64,000 nucleotides of DNA. Origin: Burkholderiales bacterium. GTDB taxonomy: Bacteria; Pseudomonadota; Gammaproteobacteria; Burkholderiales; WYBJ01. The stretch covers positions 49,586-113,585 of the forward strand of contig JALHQN010000019.1 in the NCBI GenBank assembly GCA_022841915.1, read 5' to 3'. The translations under genes were made by a program, and so were the position numbers. Shown here piece by piece: positions 51,186 to 60,098 of this stretch (positions within the stretch are counted from its first letter, which is position 1; every line of letters starts with the position of its first letter). Under the pieces are notes generated by a model. It saw only the letters and a list, made by a program, of their open reading frames with translations, was not told where the DNA came from and searched no databases.

Positions 51186-52300
51186 CGCGGCTGCACCGCG
51201 GCGACCATGGCATCGAGCGCCGATTCGAGGGTGGGATGGTTGTGCAGCCCGGCCTCCTGCAAGATTGCGTCGGCGCGCTGGCGGCCGGTACCGTTGATGC
51301 GAATGACGACCGGCTTGCGAGACTTCCGGTTCTCCATCAGTTCCTTCAGCGTCTTCGCCACGCGGTCGACGTGGGTGCCGCCCCCGAAGATGCTGACGAG
51401 GATCGCCTTGACGCGTGCTTCGGCATCGAGCAGATCGAAGGCGAGTTGGTAGCCTGCAGGCGTGGGGTTGGAGCTGCAGTCGAGAAAACATGCGGGCTTG
51501 AGCCCCGCGGCGGCGAGCATGTCCATTCCAGCCATGGTCATCCCGGCACCGCCTGATATCAGCCCGATGTCGCCGTCGAGTCCTACCATCATCAGATTCC
51601 CGGCGAGCGCCCGCTGAACCATGCGCGGCTCGCGTTTGCGAGCGCGAGTGGTTTCGGCGGCGATATCCGCCTGGCGAAAGGCGGCCGCTTCGTCACGCAC
51701 GATCTTGGCATCGAGCGCGAGCAGCTTGCCGTCGGCTAGCACGGCGAGTGGGTTGATCTCCACCGTGGTTGCATCCACGGAGGTCGCGATAAAGAGTAAT
51801 CGGCGTGCCAGCGCAATCACGCGTTCGCGCACTGCGGCGTCCCGCTCGATTGGGCTCAGCAGGGCGCGCAGGGCATGCGCGCGGAAATCTTGCGGCGCGC
51901 CAAACGCGTACTTGATCGGCGCGTTATCTTCGACCTCGATGCCGCCCTCAGGTGCATACAGCGTGCTGTAGCCTCCGGCGTCGCCGTCTATGGTCACGGC
52001 CAAGTAGAGTTCACGCGTATGCTCAACCCAGGGCTCGATCAGCAGCGCCGACGGTCGCTCGCCTGCGAACTCGAGCGCGAACAGCCGCTGCGCAGCGTCC
52101 TCAGCCTCCTCCTGCCGGTTGACTCGAACGACGCCTCCGGCCTTTCCGCGACCGCCCGAGGCGACCTGTGCCTTGATCGCGGCCGGATACGATTGGCGCC
52201 AGCGCTGCACCTGAATGCTCTTGTGTATGAGCAAGCCGGACGGGACCGGGACACCGTGTGCTAGGAGCAGGCTCTTGCCTGCGTATTCCGTCATCATCAT
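51182..52300 (-). CDS. Succinyl-CoA synthetase beta-like subunit (SucC/MtkA family)
   Basis: 372 residues; three ATG codons at 52300, 52297 and 52294 are possible starts. ATP-grasp domain: YPAAIKAQVASGGRGKAGGV, LYLAVTIDGDAGGY, ATTVEINPLAVLADGKLLAL, DAKIV; C-terminal CoA-ligase domain: MVGLDGDIGLISGGAGMTMA, ILVSIFGGGTHVDRVAKTL, VVIRINGTGR. Nucleotide-dependent formation of an acyl-CoA together with the alpha-like chain. Substrate cannot be told from sequence. It heads the minus-strand gene series and is divergent from the MaoC-CoA-transferase series. Confidence 0.87.
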   Translation of the reverse strand: MMMTEYAGKSLLLAHGVPVPSGLLIHKSIQVQRWRQSYPAAIKAQVASGGRGKAGGVVRVNRQEEAEDAAQRLFALEFAGERPSALLIEPWVEHTRELYLAVTIDGDAGGYSTLYAPEGGIEVEDNAPIKYAFGAPQDFRAHALRALLSPIERDAAVRERVIALARRLLFIATSVDATTVEINPLAVLADGKLLALDAKIVRDEAAAFRQADIAAETTRARKREPRMVQRALAGNLMMVGLDGDIGLISGGAGMTMAGMDMLAAAGLKPACFLDCSSNPTPAGYQLAFDLLDAEARVKAILVSIFGGGTHVDRVAKTLKELMENRKSRKPVVIRINGTGRQRADAILQEAGLHNHPTLESALDAMVAAVQPR

Positions 52301-52443
52301 GGAGAGTGTTCGATCGTTGTTGCTTTCCGGAAGTATGATGCATTATATTTGCCCACACGCCAACTGGAAAATTTGCTCGCCCGAGCGGTTTGTTCCGCAT
52401 CACGGGGAAGCGACAACTCGATCATTCGAAAAGGAGAAGGCCC

Positions 52444-53664
52444 ATGGGATCGCCCAAGGAAACGGACGCCGCGTCGATGCGCGACGCGCCCAAGCAGGGA
52501 AAGATTACGGACGAAGCTATCGCTGCGGCCAAGGCGATGGTAGGCATGCGGCTGCGTCCTGAGGGGCCCTACCTGCAAGATGTAACACTCGACACGATAC
52601 GCAATTTCTGCAACGGCATCGGCGATCTCAACCCGATCTACCGCGATAGCGAATATGGTCGCAACAGCCGCTACGCCAATGTCATCGCGCCACCGATGTT
52701 TCCTATGGCCTACGGCTGGCTCGGTCGCACCCGTTGGGGATTGCCAGGCGTGCACGGCTTCTACGCTGGCAACGACTGGGAGCTGTTCCGCAATCTTCGC
52801 CCCGGTGATCGCATCAGTGCCGAGGAGCGTGTCGTCGCTGTCGAGGAAAAACAGAGCGAATTCTCAGGGAGGCTCGTCATCCAGTACGTGGAGGCGAATT
52901 TCGTCAATCAGCACGACGATCTCGTGGCGCGCGTGCTCGGATGGTGCACGCGCCATGAACGCCAGGCTGCGCGCGACAAGGGCAAGTACAAGGACATCAA
53001 GACGCACGAGTACACCGCGGAAGAACTGGATGCGATCGACAAGGCGGTGGTCGAGGAGGACAAGAACATCTGCGGTCGGAATATTCGCTACTGGGATGAT
53101 GTGCAGGAAGGAGACGAGCTCACGCCGATCGCTCGTGGCCCCTTGTCCATGATGGATACCATAGGCTTCCTCGTCGGTTGCGGTCGCGGCCATACGCATG
53201 GCGTCCTGCTGAAGGGGGCGCTGCGCCATCCGGGACACTTTTTCCGCAACCCCGAAGCGGGTGGCGGGGTGGAGTACACCGGCATCGGTCATCACCGGGA
53301 ATCGGTCGCGAAGGAAGTTGGCGTTCCGGGTGTCTACGATTACGGCCCGCAACGTTCGGCCTGGGTGGCGACCTTGGTCACCAACTGGATGGGCGATGCC
53401 GGCTTCCTCAAACGGATCACCACTGAGCTGCGGCGTTTCAACACGATGGGTGACACCACCTGGTGCAAAGGCAAGGTCATCAAGAAGTATCAGCAAGATG
53501 GCTATCCTCTGGTGGACATAGAGGTGTGGGCGGAGAATCAGCGCGGAGAGAGAACGGTGACCAACGGGGCTGCAACCGTGATGCTGCCAGCGAAGGATGT
53601 GAAGACGAAGATGTTCCGGGACGGCTCCGGACTCGACCTCGGCTACGCGACCCGCGGCCAGTGA
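52444..53664 (+). CDS. MaoC-type fused hydratase with FAS1-like N-domain
   Basis: Start ATG 52444 after AAAAGGAGAAGGCCC; 406 residues. Two hot-dog units: residues about 25-200 with FCNGIGDLNPIYRDSEYGRN and APPMFPMAYGWLGRTR; residues about 215-400 with YWDDVQEGDELTPIARGPLS and GRGHTHGVLLKGALRHPG. The arrangement is like bifunctional enoyl-CoA hydratases and Ich-type proteins. First gene of the plus-strand catabolic operon (MaoC, SDR, three CoA-transferase genes, isochorismatase-like), with CoA-dependent hydration as its likely task. Confidence 0.85.
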   Translation: MGSPKETDAASMRDAPKQGKITDEAIAAAKAMVGMRLRPEGPYLQDVTLDTIRNFCNGIGDLNPIYRDSEYGRNSRYANVIAPPMFPMAYGWLGRTRWGLPGVHGFYAGNDWELFRNLRPGDRISAEERVVAVEEKQSEFSGRLVIQYVEANFVNQHDDLVARVLGWCTRHERQAARDKGKYKDIKTHEYTAEELDAIDKAVVEEDKNICGRNIRYWDDVQEGDELTPIARGPLSMMDTIGFLVGCGRGHTHGVLLKGALRHPGHFFRNPEAGGGVEYTGIGHHRESVAKEVGVPGVYDYGPQRSAWVATLVTNWMGDAGFLKRITTELRRFNTMGDTTWCKGKVIKKYQQDGYPLVDIEVWAENQRGERTVTNGAATVMLPAKDVKTKMFRDGSGLDLGYATRGQ

Positions 53665-53674
53665 TAAGGAACTC

Positions 53675-54433
53675 ATGATGGACTTGCAACTCGACGGCAA
53701 GGTGGCCGTCGTGACCGGAGCGAGTACCGGTATCGGGCGCGAGATCGCGAAGGTTCTGGCCGCAGAGGGTGCGCAGACGGTTGTCATTGCTCGGCGGACG
53801 CATCTGTTGGAAACCCTGCGAGGCGAGATTGATGCAGCCGGCGGCAAGCCGCCGCTGGTCATCGGTTCGGACTTGTACGAGCGATCCGAGCCGGCCAGAA
53901 TTCGCGACGAGGTATTGCGAAACTTCGGTCATGCCGACATTCTGGTGAACGATGCCGGCGGTTCGCGCAAGCTTGAGCTGGACGCGCCGGACGAGGCCTG
54001 GGACGAGGCGTTCGCAATCAACTTCACTGCCGTGCGCAAGATGGCTCATGCCTTCCTGCCCCAGATGCAACAACGAAAGTGGGGGCGCATACTCAACATT
54101 ACGGGCTCGATGGAGCCTCGGGTATTCAATGCCGCCAATGCTGCCAAGGCGGGAGTGCATGCCTGGGCCAAGGGTTTGTCCCGCGTGATCGGCAAGGACG
54201 GGGTCACGATCAACTCGCTGCAACCAGGCCGCATCCACAGCGAGCAGATTGACCAACGCGTTCACCCCACACCGGAGGACCAGGCACAGTTCGCGCAAGC
54301 GAACATCCCGCTCGGCTACTTCGGCGATCCGCAAGACATGGCATACCTAACTGCCTTCTTGTGCTCGGAGAAGGCGCGTTACATCACAGGTCAGCGGATC
54401 TACGTCGACGGCGGCCTGCACTATGCGATCTGA
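53675..54433 (+). CDS. Short-chain dehydrogenase/reductase-like protein with altered catalytic Tyr
   Basis: 252 residues with the cofactor motif VTGASTGIGREIA (residues 13-25) and NDAGGS; C-terminal GQRIYVDGGLHYAI. Ser145 in NITGSMEPR and Lys158 are present, but the position four before Lys, normally Tyr, is Ala154 (FNAANAAKAG). The Tyr acts as general base in classical SDRs, so the enzyme may be inactive as a dehydrogenase or use another group. It is 10 bases after the MaoC gene and 3 bases before the CoA-transferase gene, in one operon. Confidence 0.87.
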   Translation: MMDLQLDGKVAVVTGASTGIGREIAKVLAAEGAQTVVIARRTHLLETLRGEIDAAGGKPPLVIGSDLYERSEPARIRDEVLRNFGHADILVNDAGGSRKLELDAPDEAWDEAFAINFTAVRKMAHAFLPQMQQRKWGRILNITGSMEPRVFNAANAAKAGVHAWAKGLSRVIGKDGVTINSLQPGRIHSEQIDQRVHPTPEDQAQFAQANIPLGYFGDPQDMAYLTAFLCSEKARYITGQRIYVDGGLHYAI

Positions 54434-54436
54434 AGA

Positions 54437-55651
54437 ATGAGCGAACATAAGGACGACCCGCTAGCCGGGATTACGGTGATCGAGCATGCGGATGGCGTGG
54501 CGGCCTCGTACGCCGGGCGCATGTTTGCAGCGTTGGGCGCAAACGTCATCAAGATCGAGCCACCATCCGTGGGGGCGGCGTTGCGCCATGCTGCGCCGTC
54601 GCTGACCAAGGAACCTGCGGCGAGCGCCCTGTTCCACTATCTCAATTCTGGGAAGCGCTTTGTCACCTGCGCGCTGGGGAGCACCCGCGGTCGCGCTCTG
54701 CTAGACGAGTTGTTGGGCAAAGCCGCGCTATTGATTGATGATACTCCGGTGGCGCAACGCGTACAGCTCGCGCTCGATCCGGATTCTATTGCGGCCCGCT
54801 TTCCCGCGCTCGTGCATGTGTCGGTGCTGCCCTTCGGTGCGATGGGGGCTCACGCTGGTTACCGCGCCAGCGAGCTCAACGTTTTGCACGCTGGCGGCGA
54901 GGGCTATCTCATGCCCAACGGGCTCACCCTGGAAAGTTTCCCCGACCGCGGACCGGTCAAGATCTATGGCCACTTCGCCGAGATGATCGGGGGCACCTCG
55001 GCCGCGGTCGCGGCTTTGGCCGCGCTCGCCGCTTGCGAGGCGAGCGGGGGACAGTTCGTCGACGTTTCGGTGCAAGACGCGAACGTATCGGTCGGCTGCT
55101 TCGCTGTGCAGCGCCTGGGCGAGGGTGTGCTCGAGAATCGACGCGAGCGCTCATTCAAGTACGGTGGTGTGCTTGAGTGCAGCGATGGCTACATTGGCGT
55201 GCTGACGCTGGAACAGCGCCAGTGGGAAGGATTGGTCGAACTCATGGGCAATCCGCCTTGGGCCCTCGATCCTGCCTTGCGCGATCCGTTGGAGCGAAGT
55301 CGCCGGGGTGCGGAGATCAATCGGCATCTGCGTGCCTGGGCAACGACTCAGCGCGTGGATGAGGTAGTCCAGCGAGGTCAAGCCTTGAGCGTACCGCTCG
55401 CGAAGTACAATGGGCCGGGCGATATTCTTGACTCTGAGCAGATCAAGGCACGCCACGTGTTCGAGCCGCTTGAGCTTCCCTCGCTGGGGACAGTGCCGGC
55501 ATTCACTGCGCCGCTACAACTCGACGGGCATGCACTTGCGCTCGGTCACGGCGCGGCCGCGCCAGGCGCGGACAACGAGGCGATCTGGTGCGGCCTGCTA
55601 GGGCACACCGCAACCGAACTTGACGACTGGATCCGCCATGGCACGGTCTGA
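54437..55651 (+). CDS. CaiB/BaiF (family III) CoA-transferase 2
   Basis: 404 residues. Motifs: GITVIEHADGVAASYAGRMF, ALGANVIKIEPPSVGAA, LNSGKRFVTCALGSTRGRAL, GGQFVDVSVQDANVSVGCFA (aspartates of the active-site loop) and GVLECSDGYIGVLTLEQRQW. Less typical in its middle part than the CoA-transferase at 18933. It overlaps the next CoA-transferase gene by 14 bases. Confidence 0.88.
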   Translation: MSEHKDDPLAGITVIEHADGVAASYAGRMFAALGANVIKIEPPSVGAALRHAAPSLTKEPAASALFHYLNSGKRFVTCALGSTRGRALLDELLGKAALLIDDTPVAQRVQLALDPDSIAARFPALVHVSVLPFGAMGAHAGYRASELNVLHAGGEGYLMPNGLTLESFPDRGPVKIYGHFAEMIGGTSAAVAALAALAACEASGGQFVDVSVQDANVSVGCFAVQRLGEGVLENRRERSFKYGGVLECSDGYIGVLTLEQRQWEGLVELMGNPPWALDPALRDPLERSRRGAEINRHLRAWATTQRVDEVVQRGQALSVPLAKYNGPGDILDSEQIKARHVFEPLELPSLGTVPAFTAPLQLDGHALALGHGAAAPGADNEAIWCGLLGHTATELDDWIRHGTV

Positions 55652-56870
55652 GAACGCTCCGATTCGAAATCCAGGTGGTGCGCCCTTGCAGGGAGTGCGG
55701 GTGGCGGATTTCACGATGCACGCCGCCGGCCCCTTCTGTGCGCATATGCTTTCTTTGCTGGGCGCCCAGTGCATCAAGATCGAGACCGCCGTTCGCCCGG
55801 ACATTTTCCGCAAGCCGCACCCGGTCTACGGACGGATGGGCGCGGCCAGCTTCGACCAGGTCGCCTCCAATAAGCTGTCGGTGCAATTGAACCTGAAGAG
55901 TCCAGAAGGCGTGGACCTGGCGAAGCGCATTGTGGCCGTGAGCGACATCGTCGCTGAAAGCTTCCGTCCCGGGGTGATGGAGCGCCTGGGCCTGGGCTAC
56001 GAGGTGCTGAAGCAGGTTCGACCGGGATTGGTGATGGTCTCCATCTCCGCTTCGGGGCAGACGGGCCCCGAGCGCGGCTACGCGGGCTATGCGCCGCTGT
56101 TCGGAGCGGCCGGCGGGCTCGGCACGCTGACCGGTTATGAAGACGGTCCTCCGACGGAGATTCGCCACGTAATGGATCACAGCACAGGACTCACGGCTGC
56201 CATGGGCACGCTCGCCGCCTATCTGCGTAAGCAGCGCACTGGTCTGGGACAGCATGTGGACGTGGCGGCGCGCGAAGTCGCTTGTGGTTTCATCGGTGAT
56301 GCGTTGCTGCAATATGCCGCCACGGGCACGGCACCCCGGCGGATGGGAAACGACATGCCGCAGATCGCACCCCATAACACCTATGCATGCGCCGGCGAAG
56401 ACGCTTGGGTGGCGATAGTGGTGGAGACCGACGCGCAGTGGCGCGCGTTCTCAACGGTCTTGCAGCGTTCCGACTGGTTGGCGGACACCCGTTATGCCAC
56501 CGCGGCCAGCCGCTGGACTCACCGTCGTGAGCTGGACGCGGCCGTGGGCGCGTGGACACGGGAGCGCAGCCGCGAGGAAGTCACGCAGGTGCTGCAGGCG
56601 GCCGGTGTCGCGGCCTTTCCATCCTATACCGCGCAAGATATCGTCGACGACCCGCACATGCGCGAGCGTGGCGCGATCAAGACGATGACGTCGCCGCAAG
56701 GCGAAACCCGCAGCGTGGTCGGGCCGCCGTGGCGCTTCTCACGCAGTCCGGCAGCGCTCGAGCGCTGGACACCCGCGTTGGGCGAGCACAACGACTACGT
56801 CTTCGGCGAACTGCTCGGCCTCTCCCGGGCACGCATCGAGGAGTTGGTCGCAACCAAAGTGATCTACTGA
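55638..56870 (+). CDS. CaiB/BaiF (family III) CoA-transferase 3
   Basis: ATG 55638 lies inside the 3' end of the previous gene; 410 residues. Motifs: GVRVADFTMHAAGPFCAHML, LGAQCIKIETAVRPDIF, ASNKLSVQLNLKSPEGVDLA, VAESFRPGVMERLGLGYEVL, GLGQHVDVAAREVACGFIG and LGEHNDYVFGELLGLSRARI. In the active-site loop the second Asp seen in the neighbour (VDVSVQDA) is replaced, VDVAAREV, so specificity or catalysis may differ. The stop overlaps the next start (TGATG). Confidence 0.88.
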   Translation: MARSENAPIRNPGGAPLQGVRVADFTMHAAGPFCAHMLSLLGAQCIKIETAVRPDIFRKPHPVYGRMGAASFDQVASNKLSVQLNLKSPEGVDLAKRIVAVSDIVAESFRPGVMERLGLGYEVLKQVRPGLVMVSISASGQTGPERGYAGYAPLFGAAGGLGTLTGYEDGPPTEIRHVMDHSTGLTAAMGTLAAYLRKQRTGLGQHVDVAAREVACGFIGDALLQYAATGTAPRRMGNDMPQIAPHNTYACAGEDAWVAIVVETDAQWRAFSTVLQRSDWLADTRYATAASRWTHRRELDAAVGAWTRERSREEVTQVLQAAGVAAFPSYTAQDIVDDPHMRERGAIKTMTSPQGETRSVVGPPWRFSRSPAALERWTPALGEHNDYVFGELLGLSRARIEELVATKVIY

Positions 56871-59170
56871 TGCACCGCCCGCTGGCGGGCGTCGGGGTGG
56901 TCGAGATCGGCGCGCTGCGCGAGATCGGCTATGCGGGTAGGCTACTCGCGGACCTAGGAGCTGTGGTTACGCGCCTCGAGGAAGGCGATCGGGAGCAGGG
57001 CGAGCCCGACGCCCTTGAGCTTGACCTCGCCGTCGGCAAGAGATGCGCGTCCATGGACGCCTTGGACGATCTGCTTGCAAGCAGCCAGATCGTCTTGATC
57101 TGTTCGACGCAGAGCGCTGAGCCAAGTGCGCTCAATGCGGAACGAATCGCGGCCGAACGGCCCGGCTTGGTGGTGGTCTCGGTGAGCGCATTCGGCTTGC
57201 ATGGCCCAACGAACCGGTGGGCAGCGGACGATCTCAGCTTGCAGGCTCAGAGTGGTATTTCTATCGGCATCGGCCTGCCGGGAAAGCCGCCCCTCAAGCT
57301 GCCCGGGGACCAGACAACATTCCAGGCCGGCGTCTGCGCGGCGATCGCCGCGTTGGGCACCCTGTTCGCGGGACGCGGCGCGTTCATCGATTTGGCAGCG
57401 CTAGACGTGTGGGCCTCGTTCTACAGTGGTGTCGAGGTGGCACTGGCGCATTTCGGCCGGCACAAGAAGCAACGCGCCGGACATCGTGTCTCTGGCCAGC
57501 CTTATCCTCGCACCATACTGCGCTGCAAGGACGGCTACTTCGCGATCCAGTGCGGCGAGAGCCGCCACTGGCAGAGCTTTCTCAAGATGATCGGGCGCGA
57601 GGATCTTCTGTCTCATCCGCTATTTGCGAACCGCTTCAAGGCGAACGATCAGCACGGCGACGCATGCGATGCCCTCATCCAGCCCTGGTTCCTCGATCGC
57701 ACCAAGGAACAGATACTGCAAGCTTGTCTTGAGCACAAGATTCCCGGCGCGCCGGTGTATGAGCTGCGCGAGCTCATCGCGCACCCGCATTTGCGCAGTC
57801 GCGATTACTTCACCTCCATCGATACGGCCCGCGGGCATCTTGAGCTTGCCGGTAGCCCCTATGCATCGCTCACTCGACCTACCGAGACCGAGGAATCCAC
57901 TCAGTTTGTCAGCTCGGCGACATCTGTGCGCACGCCGCCGCAGAATGCGAGTTCGGATAAGCGCCGCCCGCTTGCCGGTCTGCGTGTGGTCGATTTTGGC
58001 TGGGTATGGGCTGGCGCCGTGCCGGGCCACATCCTTGCCGATCTCGGCGCTGAGGTGATCAAGCTGGAAAGCTCGAGCCCGCTCGACTACATGCGGCAAG
58101 GGCGGCCGATCGTCGGCACGGAGAAGGATCCGGAACAGAATCCGATGTTCCAGAATGTCAATCGCGGGAAGCTAAGCTTCAAGATCAAGCTCGATCATCC
58201 GCGAGCCCGAGCCGTGGTTGCAGACCTAGTGGCGACCAGCGACGTGGTGATCGAGAATTTCTCTCCCGGCGTGATGGACAAGTTCGGCTTGGATTACGCC
58301 GCCTTGAGGCGTACACGGCCGGATTTGGTGATGTGCTCGATGTCGGCAGTCGGCCAAAGCGGGCCACTGTGCGGCATTCGCACTTATGCGACCATGATTG
58401 CGAGCTTGGCCGGGCTGGACGGCTTGGTAGGCTACCCTGGAGGGCGTGTGCTCGGATCACAGTCCTCGTACGCGGATCCCAACGCGAGCCTGCACGCGAC
58501 CCTGGCGATACTCGCCGCACTGTGGCGTCGGCGGCGAACAGGCCAAGGCGCACACATCGATTTCTCGCAATGGGAAGCTGCGGTGAGTGTCATGGCCGAG
58601 CAGATCGCTGAGCATGCATTGCATGGCACGGTTCCCCAGCCATGCGGCACGAGGCACGCACATAAGTCGCCGTACGGTCACTATCCTGCCCAAGGCGAGG
58701 ACAACTGGGTCGCAATCTCGGTTGCAAACGACGAGCAGTGGCAGACGCTGGCAGCCGTGCTGGGCAGCGCGCCGTGGATGGCGTTGGACATCTACGTGAC
58801 TCAAGCCGGCCGGCTCGCCCATGCTGCCGAAATCGACCTGCGGCTCGCGCGGGAGACCTGCAAGTACGAGGCAACAGCGCTCTCGGCAGCGCTATCGGCA
58901 GCGGGCGTGCCTGCAGCGCCGCTAAACGGTGCGGCCGATCTCCCGGCCAGCGCGCAGTTGCGTGCTCGCGCGCTGTTCGAGATGGTCGAGCATCCCGTGC
59001 TCGGAAAGCTGCCGGTGTATCGTTTGCCCTGGCACATCGACCATGAGCCCATCCCGATCACGCGCCGCGCACCGCTCATTGGCGAGCACAATCGCTACGT
59101 GCTGCACGAGATCCTCGGTTATCCGGAGGCTCGCGTGAAAGCACTGGCGGACGAGGGCCTGTTCACCTAG
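56870..59170 (+). CDS. CaiB/BaiF CoA-transferase with two fused domains
   Basis: ATG 56870 overlaps the previous stop; 766 residues, about twice the family length. The first domain (about residues 1-345) opens RPLAGVGVVEIGALREIGYA and carries RGAFIDLAALDVWASFYSG, RTILRCKDGYFAIQCGESRH; it is short and lacks the usual N-terminal LNRGK segment. The second domain (about 360-766) is canonical: GLRVVDFGWVWAGAVPGHIL, VNRGKLSFKIKLDHPRARAV, VIENFSPGVMDKFGLDYAAL, AHIDFSQWEAAVSV and LIGEHNRYVLHEILGYPEAR. Fused or two-chain CoA-transferases are known for benzylsuccinate and bile-acid pathways, so a heterodimer-like arrangement within one chain is likely. Confidence 0.88.
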   Translation: MHRPLAGVGVVEIGALREIGYAGRLLADLGAVVTRLEEGDREQGEPDALELDLAVGKRCASMDALDDLLASSQIVLICSTQSAEPSALNAERIAAERPGLVVVSVSAFGLHGPTNRWAADDLSLQAQSGISIGIGLPGKPPLKLPGDQTTFQAGVCAAIAALGTLFAGRGAFIDLAALDVWASFYSGVEVALAHFGRHKKQRAGHRVSGQPYPRTILRCKDGYFAIQCGESRHWQSFLKMIGREDLLSHPLFANRFKANDQHGDACDALIQPWFLDRTKEQILQACLEHKIPGAPVYELRELIAHPHLRSRDYFTSIDTARGHLELAGSPYASLTRPTETEESTQFVSSATSVRTPPQNASSDKRRPLAGLRVVDFGWVWAGAVPGHILADLGAEVIKLESSSPLDYMRQGRPIVGTEKDPEQNPMFQNVNRGKLSFKIKLDHPRARAVVADLVATSDVVIENFSPGVMDKFGLDYAALRRTRPDLVMCSMSAVGQSGPLCGIRTYATMIASLAGLDGLVGYPGGRVLGSQSSYADPNASLHATLAILAALWRRRRTGQGAHIDFSQWEAAVSVMAEQIAEHALHGTVPQPCGTRHAHKSPYGHYPAQGEDNWVAISVANDEQWQTLAAVLGSAPWMALDIYVTQAGRLAHAAEIDLRLARETCKYEATALSAALSAAGVPAAPLNGAADLPASAQLRARALFEMVEHPVLGKLPVYRLPWHIDHEPIPITRRAPLIGEHNRYVLHEILGYPEARVKALADEGLFT

Positions 59171-59237
59171 CAGTAAGTTCTTCACGGGCGCACGGCCGAA
59201 TGGATCTGACCCGAGGTATTTTCAGCGGAGAGCACAC

Positions 59238-59819
59238 ATGACCGAAGCCGTTTATCTCGTTCTCGATATGGAAAACGACCTGGTGCACGACGATGGACTC
59301 GCCGGCAGATCGCCTTTGGGAGACCAGGTACGTAGCCGTGGCATCATTGTCAGCACGGCACGAGCCCTCGACAAGGCGCGCGCGGCCGGCATTCGTGTGG
59401 GCTACGTGCGCGTTGCGTTCTCGCCCGACTACGCCGAGTGCCCGCTGGCCTCTCCGGTATTCGGAGGCATAGCGAAAAGCGGCATGCTCAAGCTAGGCAC
59501 TTGGGGCAGCGAAGTGCATCCTGCACTCGCGTCGCGACCAGGCGATCTGATGATCCTCAAGCACCGCGTGAGCCCTTTTTATTCAACCACGCTCGAGGCT
59601 CAGCTCCGCGCACAAGGCATCAAGAGGATCTATTGCTCTGGTGTTTCAACACAGGCCGTAGTTCAGGCAACCGTACGCGACGGACATGATCGCGACTACG
59701 AGATGATCGTCCTAGAGGATTGTTGTGCGGCGCATTCGGCCGAGGAACATGCGAACTCCATCGGGTCGCTAAAACGGTTTTGCACCGTCACCACCTCCGC
59801 CGAGGTTATATTCAGCTGA
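59238..59819 (+). CDS. Isochorismatase-like hydrolase without the catalytic Cys
   Basis: 193 residues, ATG 59238 after AGCGGAGAGCAC. Asp10 in YLVLDMENDL and Lys108 in ILKHRVSPFYSTTLE are the expected catalytic residues, and the strand GIKRIYCSGVSTQAVV is the family nucleophile loop, but the position of the usual Cys is Val141 (GVSTQAVV). Nicotinamidase-type amidase activity is therefore unlikely; Cys-free relatives such as PhzD hydrolyse vinyl ethers. It closes the plus-strand operon with the CoA-transferases, 67 bases after the last one. Substrate unknown. Confidence 0.82.
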   Translation: MTEAVYLVLDMENDLVHDDGLAGRSPLGDQVRSRGIIVSTARALDKARAAGIRVGYVRVAFSPDYAECPLASPVFGGIAKSGMLKLGTWGSEVHPALASRPGDLMILKHRVSPFYSTTLEAQLRAQGIKRIYCSGVSTQAVVQATVRDGHDRDYEMIVLEDCCAAHSAEEHANSIGSLKRFCTVTTSAEVIFS

Positions 59820-60098
59820 GGCGTTGCGCGCAGCGCACCCTCTAGCAGCCTGCAACTGAATGCCGATGGCGTAGAAGCACCGGACCATTTGCTCTACTGG
59901 CCCAGGAGGAGTGCGACGCCCGTCTTAAAAGCGCGACCCAGGCGCCGTCCGATCAATTTTGGACGCGAGCGCTCTCGGGGGAAGCGTTCTTGCGCCAGCG
60001 CCTTGGTCGCACATCGAGCAAAGCGCGTTTCCTGCCGGCTGAATCTTGTACGGTGCTCGGCGGTATACTTTGCCAGCATGTATCGCCGAGCGTGCCGT

